DNA of 64,000 nucleotides from contig CM082581.2 of the NCBI GenBank assembly GCA_040954595.2, positions 4,774,001 through 4,838,000 of the forward strand, given 5' to 3'. The DNA is from Balanoglossus misakiensis. Its lineage: Eukaryota > Hemichordata. Made by a program: the position numbers and the translations under genes. The notes under the pieces are model-generated. The model made no database searches. It was not told the DNA's origin and saw only the letters and a program-made list of their open reading frames with translations. Of this stretch, positions 36,214 through 48,199 are shown one piece after another (the stretch's first letter is position 1; the number at the start of each line of letters is the position of its first letter).

Positions 36214-37326
36214 ATGGAAAACGTCACTCTTATCGGCTTCACAGACTCGTACGCCTCGCTCAACGGCACCAACGGCATGGTGGATATAGTTCCACCCTGG
36301 TTCAAAACTATCTTCGTGTCCTGCCTGCTGGTGGCAATCTGCATCGGTGGAATCATCGCCAACGGAATTGTGTTGTTTGTGCTGCTTCGCTGCTCCGAGG
36401 TGAAGACAGCCCCGGACGTGTACATCGTGAACTTGACGTCGGCAGACCTGCTCTTCATGCTCGGGATTCCCTTCGTCGCCTTCTCGCTGGCGAACAACCG
36501 CCACTGGATGCTTGGAGAGGTAATGTGCAAGCTTGTTTACACCCTAGACGGTATGAACCAATACACTGGCATTTTCATCCTCACCGCTATGAGTGTAGAT
36601 CGCTACCTTGCCGTAGTGCACGCTATATGGTCCATGAAGTACAGGACTGTGAAAGTTGCCAAAATCATATGCGCTGCAATATGGGGTGTCTCTGTGTTGT
36701 TCAGCATACCCATATTCATTTTCACGAAAACCGCAGATGACCCTGAAGGAACCAGACAGTGTTATCTTTCTTGGGGCACCGACGGCAACCCGTACATTAT
36801 TGGCGCCTTTATCGTCGGATTCGCCGGCCCGCTCACTGTCATCAGTATTTGCTATGTTCAAATTTTAGTCTTTTTAGCGAAAGGTGCTCGGCCAGGAAGT
36901 AATAGAAAGCAGAAGAAGAAGCTCGGTAGAGTTGGGCTGATTGTCATACTCGCTGTGGCGTTGTTCACCATTTGCTGGTCTCCGTTCTGGGCTTTGCAGT
37001 TGGCGTTGATCATTCCCGCTTTCTTTCCCACCAAGCCGTACGCGTACGTGTGGCATCTCGGGATCTGCTTTCAATATTTGAACAGCGCACTCAATCCGCT
37101 AGTGTACACCTGTGTTCGCGCCGATTTCCGCCAGAACCTGACCAGAATCTGCTGCGGCAAAAACTACGCTCAGAACGCGGCGGAGAGGCGGCTGTCGAAG
37201 ATGTTGACGACGCGGACGGGCTGCGGCAGTAAAGGGAACAGCCACAGCCAGACGATGTACCAGGTTGACGACACCGGCAAGACCACCACCACCATCGTCA
37301 ACTTGAACTCGAGCTCCCAGCTTTAA
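36214..37326 (+). CDS. Class A GPCR, somatostatin/allatostatin-C/opioid receptor-like
   Basis: A 370-residue receptor in one exon. The ATG has strong context (A at -3, G at +4). Seven hydrophobic segments lie near residues 31-58, 67-91, 102-134, 148-170, 193-222, 238-267 and 275-300. Visible class A landmarks are N50 (TM1), D78 (TM2), the C105-C183 disulfide pair, DRY at 129-131 followed by LAVVHA, CWSP at 254-257 and NPLVY at 294-298. D112 in TM3 (LDGMNQYTG) is the amine-binding aspartate position kept in somatostatin and opioid receptors. N3 and N17 are sequons; C313/C314 may be palmitoylated; the third loop is short and basic; the tail ends S-Q-L, a class I PDZ-ligand pattern also seen in vertebrate somatostatin receptors. 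By family it should sit in the plasma membrane, bind a neuropeptide and couple to Gi/o. The exact ligand and orthology cannot be told. GC content is well above the surroundings. Confidence 0.95.
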   Translation: MENVTLIGFTDSYASLNGTNGMVDIVPPWFKTIFVSCLLVAICIGGIIANGIVLFVLLRCSEVKTAPDVYIVNLTSADLLFMLGIPFVAFSLANNRHWMLGEVMCKLVYTLDGMNQYTGIFILTAMSVDRYLAVVHAIWSMKYRTVKVAKIICAAIWGVSVLFSIPIFIFTKTADDPEGTRQCYLSWGTDGNPYIIGAFIVGFAGPLTVISICYVQILVFLAKGARPGSNRKQKKKLGRVGLIVILAVALFTICWSPFWALQLALIIPAFFPTKPYAYVWHLGICFQYLNSALNPLVYTCVRADFRQNLTRICCGKNYAQNAAERRLSKMLTTRTGCGSKGNSHSQTMYQVDDTGKTTTTIVNLNSSSQL

Positions 37327-38083
37327 CCCGGCGGTTGGCCACCGTGCGGCGAACTCAGCGGACACCAATCAACGGTATGGCTTGTTTAGACAAAGTTTCA
37401 TTTCAATGTTTGACAGAACTATGGTGAAATTGGACGTTTCGTTTCATTCATACAGACGTGCCATTCCTTGAAAATGTTACTTTTGACACCGACCGAAGGA
37501 AATCACTCTTGAGGACAGATTTCTACATCTCAAAGTTGTGTTACCAACTCTTGTGCCATTGTATTTCAAAACGAATTTGAACGATTCTCGATCAAAGACA
37601 AAACATTCATCACGTCTAAAGTTTCAAAGATATATGTTATGTTCTGAACGTTTTATATTCACAATTTACGAGGTTCTTTTAGATGTCTTTAACTTTTAAT
37701 GAGATTATCGTTTTCGGTATTCTACCGTAAAATAACAAATATCTCTATACATATTCTGAAGCCAATCACTGCCATTGGATTTTACTATTGAATATAGAAA
37801 AAAATAACTATACATGTAAGAAGGGTAAAATAATGACTACAAGTCACAATATTTTACTTCATAAAAATTGTTATTAAAGCACATTTCATGCTAACTGGGT
37901 TCCACTTCATATATCTTGTATAACACAAATCTGTTATGTTTTGTATAATAATTACTGTTTTGACTGTTGTTCAAATACCATTGGTTTTCCACACCCGAAT
38001 CGATAGGTTATACATCGTTCAAACAAACACATGTTATTTTATTCGTTTGTCTAATTTCAATTAAAGTTTCAAAGTAAAAAAAA
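37327..38083 (+). other. Likely 3' UTR of the GPCR gene
   Basis: AT-rich sequence after the TAA with no coding frame. It contains two ATTAAA signals (37873-37878 and 38060-38065); the second is followed 9 bp later by a run of nine A. Either could end the transcript. TACATGTA occurs at 37811-37818. Confidence 0.5.
38060..38065 (+). terminator. Candidate poly(A) signal of the GPCR gene
   Basis: ATTAAA, 734 bp after the stop codon, followed by GTTTCAAAGT and nine A. An earlier ATTAAA at 37873-37878 is an alternative. Neither has supporting transcript evidence here. Confidence 0.35.
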
Positions 38084-38164
38084 AGTCAACGTAACTCTGT
38101 GTTTATATTTATTTAGGTATAACTGATTTGATGCAGTTTTGGCTGAGCGTGACAGTAATGCCAA

Positions 38165-38286
38165 ATCTTCGTGCACAGATCTTCATGCGAAGATCTCACC
38201 ACGCGACGCGTCTACGCAGACCACAATCTGCGAGCTTGCGTAAAATCTACGCAAGAATGATTTTACGGAGGTCTAGAGTGACCTCC
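38165..38286 (+). other. Cluster of consecutive hairpins (possible structured RNA or element)
   Basis: About 120 bp hold a chain of perfect stems: AGATCTTC/GAAGATCT (38177-38196, 4-nt loop); ACGCG/CGCGT (38201-38211); CGCAGA/TCTGCG (38215-38232); CTTGCGTA/TACGCAAG (38235-38255); GGAGGTC/GACCTCC (38267-38286). Two stems have an alternative partner: ATCTTCG (38165-38171) can pair with CGAAGAT (38188-38194), and CGTAAAATC (38239-38247) with GATTTTACG (38259-38267). A weaker CAAGT/ACTTG hairpin follows near 38303-38314. The patch is CpG-richer than its surroundings. It lies just past the GPCR's presumed 3' end. No known RNA family or transposon is recognised. Confidence 0.55.
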
Positions 38287-38314
38287 CCAGCTAGAAGACC
38301 CACAAGTACACTTG

Positions 38315-41300
38315 CATGAATGTGCGAATAGCCTAGTCACTTTAAAGTACAACAGGCGAAATTACACCAGGAAACTTGTCGCGAGTAATTTAAAGGGCGA
38401 TTCATCTAACAGCAACCATGCAGTCATAACGTTTCTAATCAAATGTTGTTTTTCGCTGAGTACCTGTCCGAAGGCTATGAAACGCAGATTTCCGAAGTTT
38501 TATTTGCTAGCAGCATGTTATATTATTGCATGTTATCTCATACATGTATATCGAAGCTTTCGCTAGTTTAGTTTAACGATCATGGCTATCCAGCCACTCG
38601 CTACTGCGTGCCGTCGATATTTTCCGCGTGATTGATAACCATTTTGTTCATAAATTTCGCGCGTGCTGAGTACGTGATGTAGATTATCCGCAGTGTTCAG
38701 AAATGGCTACCAATTAAGTGATCCCCAGGGGAATAATCTAGAAAGATTCCATATAAACATCACTGACACAAATTTTGTGTATTGTCTGTATCTCTCACAC
38801 TATATTCCAATGTTATTTTTGCTCTGTGTTCAATTTCATAACCAGTTGATTAATAATGTAAAAGAAATGCAAGATGGCTTAATACAGTCATTCTTGGGTG
38901 GTCGAGCCTCACACATGTTTAAGGAAATACCCACAATGTCTTTTGTATAGGTATAAGCGAACATTAATTTTTGCAAAATGTGCCTATATAACGGAAGGAA
39001 CAATTGTGCATATTATTTTTGCACCGGTGTCGCTTGCAGACAAAGACCACACAAGCAATTACGGAGTACCGCATTCGCTCCTTGTAATACACAAAGCGAC
39101 GCAGTAAGAGTTCAACAATTTGCTTTCCACTCACGTAGTTTCGATCTATCAGGCCTTTCAATGAAGGGATCATTGATCATTTAAAATAGAAGCAGTTGAA
39201 AACACATATTAGTGAATGCAAAGAATCCCCTTTGTATTTCTGTGAAATACATGAAATGGACAAACACGCACGTCTGTTGGATTATTGCTGCATGTGTTCA
39301 AATAACTTGACTTTCTTCAATGCTGGTTGCGTTCTTTTGAAACGGTCTTTGTCGCTAACCGCTGTTTTACCCTAGTCATTTCCGGCGCATTATTTATTGA
39401 CACAGTATAGCGACTAGCTGAAGGAAGCCTTTTCAGCACACACGCCTGGTTCTGTCTGACGTAACTGGGTCTCTGCTTGTTTAATGCATAGGCACAAAGT
39501 TCTTATGTCATTAAAGCATAATTGTGTCCGTCACACGCAAAGTATTTCTTTTTTCAAAGAACTAAACACACTCGAGAAAATGAAATTCTAATTATCTGTG
39601 TGACATTTTATGCAAATACGTTTGATGGCTCACAATAGTAATTTTTTTTTCAAATGTATATTATTCTACTGCAACGCCTCGTCTCTAGTCATCTGTATTT
39701 AATAAATCGCATCGATCTATACTCGCAACGGGCTTTGTATTCTCCAACAGCATTCTAAACATGCTATGGTTGGGCGTCACAACACCTTTTAATGAATTCT
39801 TGACGAAACCTGCCTGTCTGTCATCAGTACTGGTGTGTTCATGAAAATTATGGAAGGATGTGGCCTATTGCTCTCACGGGTATAAACAAAGACATGTCGT
39901 TGACCCTGCGGTTGACTGGTATGGACCCCTCATTTACGTGTTATGCATGTATTGCAAACTAATATATAGTTGCAATGGTTCAGTATTTGAATAAAGGTCG
40001 ACGAGTTACCACTCTCTTTTGAGATATGCTTATAAATTTGCAGTAAGACCAGAATGTCTCGGAAACTCTTAATTTGTTTGCAAAATAACTAATTTATTAC
40101 CTCAAGTTTTGGATGACAACAGCAAACACTTGATGTGAGGGGTTTGGAACATTTTCCCGCCTGGAAAACGTATCTTACCTTTGTGACATTCGGAATTAAT
40201 GACATGCATGGACTGCTATGCACAAACTGCAGCTATATTTTTATATCAAACAGTCAACTTGCAGAACAAAAGACTTTGCATTCATTAGTATCAAATAGTT
40301 GAAACCGTATCCCTATAGCAACACGTTATTTACTTTTACATAATGGATTATCGTATTTAAAATAATCCCGATGCCGCCATATATACATAAATAATTGGAA
40401 GTCTAGTGCGTAATATACGTATTATAATTTCTCAATAAATGACACTAAGTTTACAAGAGCGGTAACCTGAGGGGCGTCAGTGAATACTAATGTGGATCAC
40501 TTGACTCAAATCCCAACGTATTGTGTCAAAGGACATCCACTTTGCCCCATCTTTATTGCTGGCTTTAGACGGATAATGCTGTTGTTTTGTTGTCGGGTAC
40601 AATTATCAAATGAACTAGATAATGTTGCCACAGGCTCAAGTAGGCTAACCTTGCATCCGTGTTATTTTTTTATAATGCAGCTATTAAAATTACGAGATGT
40701 CATAAACCAAACTTGCGGGTAATTCGGCCCGCTGAATGATTAGGAATGTAAAACATGTTTTGCTTTCACGGCGACCTTCTGAAATTGCCTAAGCTTGCAA
40801 TCAGTGCAGTGTGTTTCTGAGTATTCGGAATAGATGGAGCTATAATACGGCATCCTTGTGGAAGATCGCATCGCCGCACTTAATGAAGACACAGCTCTTT
40901 TGCACCCTCTCAGCAATCAAGGCTATCGGTGCCCTGCAATCCGCAAGTCACGTACTAACCACAATGGATGGGCATAAAAGTGGGCTCTGAACGAGCAAAA
41001 TCTGGCTCGATTAGAAACACACCAGGTCAAGATTGGCGATAAACGATGGCTCCGACTTCTGTCGGTGATGTTCATTAGCGCTGGCAACGTCTATTAGTAG
41101 CCACTGACACAAGTGTTTGCCAGAGCGAATATTTGTGAAGACAGTCCGTTGTGTAAGATCGTACAGGTTGTTGCGAGATAAATCATGCCAATATCAATTA
41201 CTCGTTGGGAGTCGTGAGCACCGCCGATAAAATACTGTTTATATCGTTTGCCTTCAAGTACAACCGTAAGCGGTTTTTCTTGTATGTGACGGAAGTTGTT

Positions 41301-44300
41301 ACGTTTATATGTATTTTTCATAGATGTAATTCGTGCCACCTCGTAAATGAGTTGAACTTAAGATTAAATGCACTACCGTCTACTTCAAAGAGAGTAAACA
41401 AAAAAATCATAAATACTCTTTTAGTTGCATTAAATGGAAACTGCCTATTTGCGGCTACGTCAAAGAATAATTATGTTGAAAAATAAATTGGCATTTTTTC
41501 AACACCAAAGGGTATTTTACATGAATTGCTTTATTATAACGATAATAATGGTATTGTCAAAATTCAATTTTAACGTAATTATAAGTAGATAGAAATTCCA
41601 CGATTTCTAAGCGTCCGCGCTTATGACCTGTCAATATAGACACATACAGACATGTCTTGTCATGAAAATGTGTGCGACAATGGCATGTTCCAGATGAGAT
41701 CAGAGTCATTGACTCACAACATGTACCTTTGAACCTGACAGTGCCAATTCGGCTGAACTGTTTAATCAAGGACAATGTGTATCACACAATGTATTTGCTA
41801 AGCACGGGAATGCCACGTATATACTCTTTTCGAGGGAGACCCTTCAATTTATTGCGTCTCACGAGATTTCAAAGTAGGTCTGAAAACAGGTGAGAGGCAA
41901 AATGAAATAAACGCTACAGAAACTAACTTACAATTAAGCATCTATGTTAATTTCTCCACACATTTCAACTTCAAGGGCCACGTGTGTACATATAAGCTGT
42001 ATACTGCTCATTGCTGTGCTAAACTTCAATTTTAATACTAAACGATGTGACAAGCGCTGTGTTTGATCTGTTAATGCACCGCTATGGCGCTTTCATTGCT
42101 CATTCGTCTGTAAGAGTGCCTAATATATATAAAATGAAATTCCAAAATGCGCTGTATACAATAAGGTGACATCTTTGATATAGCGATATGAAAAACGTTG
42201 CAAAGATCCTAATGACCGTAAATCGGATTTTCTGGTGAAATCACATGACTTCAATATGCAAATTTCTTGACAATGTGTCATTCTGTTGGATGTTTTTTTC
42301 TGACTTGCAAGAATACGTATAAAGTGTTACCAATAATTAAACCCTGATTTCTGGACAATTAAAGATGGCGGCACTGACTTTATTATCGTAAGAAACCGTC
42401 ACCGAACAACATGAAAATCATCGTTATACGTCTGCAGTAATATCACACAAGCTGGCTTCCTCTGTGAAGGATTGCGTCAGAAGTGCATTCGAAAAAAAAC
42501 ACTTTTTGAATAGCCTTTACAAAACTGTTGCATTCTGGACGAATAGATGAAACATCTGAGATGAACAATTTATTATACCATATCATTTCATATTTCTTGG
42601 GATCACTACAAAGGGTGTTTTACTATCTGCAAGGACCTTTTGCAAGTAGTTAAATAAAAGCAGTTAGCTTCACTATGCCCTATTTCTCTGCAGCGAGATT
42701 GGTGAATATATTATGATTTTGTCGAGCCGTGGATCGTTGACCCCAACCTACGAAGTTATGAGCGATCGTTTTCTTCGTGATTAGCGTGAACAATACCACA
42801 TGTAAATTCGGAATTATAAGTTCGTAATTTAAACTGACAACATTACATTTAGGATTTAACAGCTTTGTGCTTGTTTTATTTTACATTCAACTGAATGCGT
42901 TGATAAATTATCCCTTCTTTGCTAACACAGAGTCTGTCTACTCGAATTATCAGTCATGAGTTACAACCTCTAGTAAATGATGTAATTGATCTCACAATTA
43001 ACTCGCTGTGGCATTGTTCACAAGTATGCCCGTAGCAGAGATTGCAGAGAGAGATTTGCGCTATGAAATTTTAAAACTCGGTCTGGTAAAGATATAGAAC
43101 GATTGGAGCCCAGCCTGATGATTAATACATTGCGTTATATATCGCGAGTTTTATCTGTAGCACGAGTGACTGAAAACAACTTCTTGGGGGGTTACACAGC
43201 CAGCTGGCATGATAATTTTGATGTGTGAGTGGTTATGATTGTAAACAACTAAATGGACACAAAAAGACCAACTTGGAGACAATTATGTTGTTTGCAATTT
43301 TCAAGTAATGATGATTAGCCCACCTCGGACCTCTTGTTTGTTGCCATGGTACCAGAACTGAAGTGTGTTAGTAAGCCGAGTTACCTTTCGCTTGTAGGAG
43401 AATGACACTTTTGGCGACCAAACAGGAAGACAACAGTTGTTAGGTTGTCAACATATTTTTGCTCGGTGTCTGATAACTGACTGTGGCCATCCTTAAGTAA
43501 ATGCATGTAACTCTGTAAAACCCGTGTAACTATATATACAAACATGTAGTAAGACATGTAGAGTGGGCGGAACTTTATGATTCTGTTGGCCCTAATCAGC
43601 AAACGATCTCTTTTTTCTCTACTGGTTTCTTTTAAGTCTCGTGTCATTGTCAGTAATTGCAGAGAATGGAGTCAGAATTATTCAAACAGAGATGGAGAAG
43701 TGAGATTACTCACAGCGAAGCTCTAAATACTGACTGTGTAAAGGGACTGGGTATTTATCTGATTGAGAATTTCACCTTTCTATCTTATTTCATGATCGTA
43801 TAAAATACGATTTTCCTAGGGGCATGAGTTGCAATCAATGGCCGTTATATACACAGTACCTGCAATAACAATGGCGCCGCTTGATCTCCGATTTCCATCG
43901 TGCGTGTACATTCGATGCGATTCTGCGATCTCGGTAACCTCCTCGCAAAATAATTACACCCCAGACCAGATGGAACTCGTACTACCAAATCGATGTCGAC
44001 ATAAATGGGATTCAGAAGAAATATGACCCGGAAAATAAGATTCCTAGATGTATTTTGATATCTGTTCTGTGCATCAATAACAATATTGCCGGTCCCCGAG
44101 TCCTGACCAGAAATGTTATAGTCATATATTAACTTATAAACGATGCCACGAGACAGACAAACGTTTCACCAAACACCCTTTACATTTTCACTGACGTTCA
44201 TACTTTCATCCAGATTATGTTGCCTTGATTCAATTATGGAGTATCGCGTTCTTCAGCAATTTTTAATGTCAGTGCCCACATTATTAGTGTTGGCGTTTAT

Positions 44301-45180
44301 TGACAGTAAAATGATTAATTTATATCTGCGGAGAATATTATAATAAAAATAGAATATTGAACAAACAATTATAGTATTAATCGGGAGGGTGTTTAGCATG
44401 CATGTAGATAGGCATGTTGCATTTAAATCATGTTATTTTAAATATTTGACCCATGACATTCGCATACCACAAACTATGTGTCAATGACTTGTTGCATTCT
44501 GAAATCAACTTTTGAGTCAATTTCGCTATGAATCAATATATTGCACGTTGTCGCGATCAATTTTATAGAGAATATTTTATCAATTTGATAGCCTTGCACT
44601 CGGTGAAACTCCTTGGAGCACATCGGAAAGTGTGTTAGTGACTTGTATATTCTGCAAACGTGACAATGCCAGCGTATTAACCGAATGACGTGTCTGATTT
44701 GACAAGAACGTCCAAGCGATTCTGAGAAGTGTTTCCCCGTGTTAGTTACTTCTTAGTGCCACTAATATATGGTACGGATTCAGCACGACCTAACAGAGAC
44801 GTTTTGAATGGGCGCCATTTCGCTGGTAATACACTGTATTAGTTTATCATTCCCTGAGTGTTTTGGAGCGCATTAATTAGCAATTTGATGTGAACAGTCG
44901 AGGCTTCGATTTCATACGACAATATGTCGTAAACTGGGGGCGATTCATTGACACATGTGCGGAATAACAATGTAGAGACACGGATGAAGAAAGCATTGCC
45001 GTGATTGCACTTGCTCTCTCGACAGCCTTCCGGGCACAAGTGACCATCTCTCATTTCTTTCCCCGCAAATCATGTCTGCTGGGTGTTCACAGTAGCGTGT
45101 TATTCTTCTCTTGAAATACTGCCTCACCTGAACAATCAGCAATTAACAACTACTCTCTGTATCTTTAGCGTGTCAACCGC
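38315..45180. other. Long gene-free stretch
   Basis: Nearly 7 kb of AT-rich DNA with only short frames. A TACATGTATATCG sequence is at 38541-38553. A GGGCATAAAAG sequence near 40968-40978 resembles a TATA element but leads to no convincing ORF (the ATG near 41046 closes after ten codons). An ATG with good context near 43838 opens 62 codons in a GC-richer patch, without a recognisable domain. No gene can be supported. Confidence 0.45.
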
Positions 45181-45191
45181 AAAACGTGGAG

Positions 45192-45200
45192 TATATATAA
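45192..45200 (+). promoter_or_regulatory. TATA box with initiator-like start
   Basis: TATATATAA is set in a GC-flanked context (GTGGAG before, GCAGGGCTC after). An initiator-like CTACTGT places a start at about 45223, 31 bp downstream; another initiator-like TTCACTGT is at 45227-45234. The next ATG is 35 bp past the first of these. The spacing is right for a TATA-dependent pol II promoter. Confidence 0.5.
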
Positions 45201-45257
45201 GCAGGGCTCTGTTCTTGGCACTACTGTTCACTGTCTACACACCAACTATTCGCAACA

Positions 45258-45485
45258 ATGACGCCAAGTAACACCCGCGATTCAAAGCCAATGTCTGCTT
45301 CATTTAACCAAAGGAAGGTATTCTCATGCCTGCTAGATAACTTGATAAAGCCCATTTCTGGAATAAAACGACATTGTACTATGAGCTGTTCCGGAAACGA
45401 TATTACTTTAGATGAATTTGCATATTTTAACACACAAAATAAGATGCTCGATACACCTGTGGAAAATTTAGATGATCAATCGTAA
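45258..45485 (+). CDS. Candidate short protein behind a TATA promoter
   Basis: The ATG in context CAACAATGA (A at -3) opens 75 codons ending in tandem TAA TAA. It is the first ATG after a TATA box and initiator with canonical spacing, and an AATAAA lies about 310 bp after the stop, so a compact single-exon gene of roughly 600 bp is possible. The product starts MTPSNTRDSKPMSASFNQRK, has a middle part with FSCLLDNLIKPISGIKRHC and an acidic C-terminal part (LDEFAYF, VENLDDQS). There is no signal peptide or membrane segment, so it is likely cytosolic or nuclear. AAG followed by GTATTC at about 45317 could be a weak donor, making this a first exon instead. No family is recognised. A chance ORF of this length is not unusual; the promoter context is what raises it. 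Confidence 0.35.
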   Translation: MTPSNTRDSKPMSASFNQRKVFSCLLDNLIKPISGIKRHCTMSCSGNDITLDEFAYFNTQNKMLDTPVENLDDQS

Positions 45486-45792
45486 TAATGTTTATCGTAT
45501 GTTCCGTGTGATACACAAGGGCGTATGAAGAATATTAGTAGTAGCGAAACTCTCTCACTCCCGTACGTTACAATACAAGTTATATTATCCTGACGTCGAT
45601 CTCTGAAAAGAAGTGTCCAGGTGTCCAAGGTAATTACACGAGTTCACTCGGTCTTTTTTCAAAAGTGAAAGTCACAGTCAAGATAAGTAATGAAAACGTT
45701 AATAATACAGCAATTACACTAATCCTTGTACTCATACACAATATGTTGGGTTGAGAATGAAAACTGAGGAAATGCGCCCAGCGGGAAATTTT

Positions 45793-45798
45793 AATAAA
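45793..45798 (+). terminator. Candidate poly(A) signal of the short TATA-driven gene
   Basis: AATAAA, 307 bp after the stop codon of the 75-codon frame. It is the first canonical signal downstream on this strand that I noticed. Confidence 0.3.
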
Positions 45799-45815
45799 TG
45801 TGCTTTCGACACTCA

Positions 45816-46376
45816 TATTACTTTATTATAAAGGCAAGCCTATTGACATAGACAATGAAAAACAGGAATCGCACGGAGTTTCTTGGTGAACGTATCGTAT
45901 GACTTGATGCATTGTTTGCAGAGGATAGACAACTGGTCAAGTAAATGAGTTCACATTATTACCACACGGTGCTTGGTGCAATTAGCGTCTTTGCAGGTCA
46001 GTGACTCCCAGGATTAAAAGACAGGCACAATTACGTAAATAGATCCATGACATTTACTTTCCCTTGCGGCTGAACAATACATTCATTATACAAGAACAGT
46101 ACTACTGGAATAAGAAACACAGTAAATTAAATCTCGTTAGTTGCTACCTTGATTTTACGTGGAACCATCTGGCCAATTTATTGTGAATTGTCCGTTGTAT
46201 GAGAGAGTTGGTATACACGTTGGACTCGGAGCTCGAGACTAATCTCGTGCTTAAATCATTGAAATTCCAAATTAACATACGATGACATATATTCCCACTC
46301 TAAAACTTACATGTAGCTGTCTTTAATTTGTCTGTATTGAGTCAATATATATAAAATCTGTAGGTTCGAACCATAC

Positions 46377-46428
<52 letters not shown>

Positions 46429-47626
46429 CTGTAGAATATAAGTATACGAAAACAAGTTGTATGATGGGTACTTAGCAAGAAAAAGTTATTTGTTTATTGC
46501 ATTGCAGTTGGAAATCTAAGCACAGAATTCTGTATACAAAATTTTGTTCCATATTCTTTTAATAATGTTTACTACATTACACATTTAATTTCTATCAAGC
46601 TGATGTCGGCCATTCACAACATCGACATATGAACCGGATGGTTTAAAGCCTTACATGGATGTTATCTCCTCATCTTGTACACATTGGCGTGAAACCTTCA
46701 ACCTCGTGAAGTGGCAAATATGAACGCCCTCGTTAGTTGAAGCCTCTCCTCCAAGATAAGACCAAACATTATCAGGAAAGCTATAAATTGATTGCTTTCA
46801 AAGTCAAGTTAACCTTCGAAAGTCGAGTACCAGTGACTACACACACACCAAGAAGACGAACTCTCTTTTACAGACGGAAACACTACGGCTGTGTGAAGGT
46901 CAACGCAATTCGCACGCGGCGACACGTTTGACATCTATACATGTAATTGCAGGTTTAATCCTTGTTCTACTTTAATTGTTTATCTATTGAAACTTCAATA
47001 CAGTATTGGTTTGTTACCAGACCTAATGGATGAAGACAACGAAGGAAGACGTTGAATGCAGCAATGTTGGTTTGAAGCCGAGAAAGCCTTCGAATTTTAT
47101 ACTGAACATAAAATTCTGATTTCGTAATGTACTGATTGTAATACTCAATGCAATTCCACATATTGCGGATCATCCGATAACATCGTTCATCATCAGGCAA
47201 AGGTTTTGCGCTTATTGGTGATTACTAAGCCCTTGAAAGCCAGTTGCACATCTTTCTCGAAAAACAACAGATCGGCGAGTCTCAATTCATAACCCTGTGC
47301 TTACATAAGCTTTGCGGCAGCACGATCACTTCCATAATATACACAGGGACCTTTTGTCGGTCTTACGTTATTTGCATGAATTAAACAGGATGGAAAGGCT
47401 GGTTTGAAGTTGGAATGATTTTGTCACGTAATGCGGTAATATGAGGTAGATTTAAGAAAAACTAATCAGTGGTGAACAATTTGTCTAATGCATCCATGTT
47501 GCCCATCTATACAACTTGGATACAGAAACAACTGTTACAGTAATGATATAACCATTGCGGATGTTGTGTTTATATCTGGCAATGTCTTGGGAATGGTCTA
47601 GAATGATGGGGAACGCGTGCAGCTAT
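45816..47626. other. Noncoding stretch with (CT)n microsatellite
   Basis: AT-rich sequence around the CT array at 46380-46426. TACATGTA occurs at 46308-46315 and 46938-46945. A GGTTCGAACC at 46363-46372 resembles a tRNA T-loop, but no tRNA surrounds it. No gene is seen. Confidence 0.5.
46380..46426 (+). repeat. (CT)n microsatellite
   Basis: A pure CT dinucleotide array of about 47 bp with no interruptions. Confidence 0.95.
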
Positions 47627-47654
47627 CTCGCTCGCTCACTCACTCACTCACTCA
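47627..47654 (+). repeat. Short (CTCG)n/(CTCA)n microsatellite
   Basis: Two CTCG units are followed by five CTCA units. The larger ATGT array begins about 65 bp further on. Confidence 0.85.
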
Positions 47655-47718
47655 CCGAACTCGAATATACTTTGAACGAAGTTGAAACACGCAAACTCAT
47701 ATACACTTTTAGATATAT

Positions 47719-48199
47719 TGTATGTATGTATGTATGTATGTATGTATGTATGTATGTATGTATGTATGTATGTATGTATGTATGTATGTATGTATGTATG
47801 TATGTATGTATGTATGTATGTATGTATGTATGTATGTATGTATGTATGTATGTATGTATGTATGTATGTATGTATGTATGTATGTATGTATGTACATGTA
47901 TTTATGTATGTATGTATGTATGTATGTATGTATGTATGTATGTATGTATGTATGTATGTACATGTGTATGTGTATGTATGTATGTATGTATGTATGTATG
48001 TATGTATGTATGTATGTATGTATGTATGTATGTATGTATGTATGTATGTATGTATGTATGTATGTATGTATGTATGTATGTATGTATGTATGTATGTATG
48101 TATGTATGTATGTATGTATGTATGTATGTATGTATGTATGTATGTATGTATGTATGTATGTATGTATGTATGTATGTATGTATGTATGTATGTATGTAT
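47719..48199 (+). repeat. Large (TATG)n microsatellite
   Basis: About 480 bp of TATG units, the longest array in the window. It has only two interruption zones, both containing GTACATGT (about 47892-47903 and 47958-47973). One of them creates a TACATGTA palindrome. All three forward frames and the antisense frames stay open because the 12-bp common period lacks stops, so none of the long frames is a gene. Confidence 0.97.

Noticed and set aside
36205-36504. Minus-strand and alternate-frame ORFs inside the GPCR gene (36180-37368)
   Set aside because: They are shadows of the GC-rich receptor coding sequence, without independent support.
46363-46372. GGTTCGAACC as a tRNA T-arm
   Set aside because: No D-arm, anticodon arm or acceptor stem can be formed around it.
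47719-48199. CRISPR-like array
   Set aside because: The repeats are 4 bp and contiguous without spacers, and the genome is eukaryotic.
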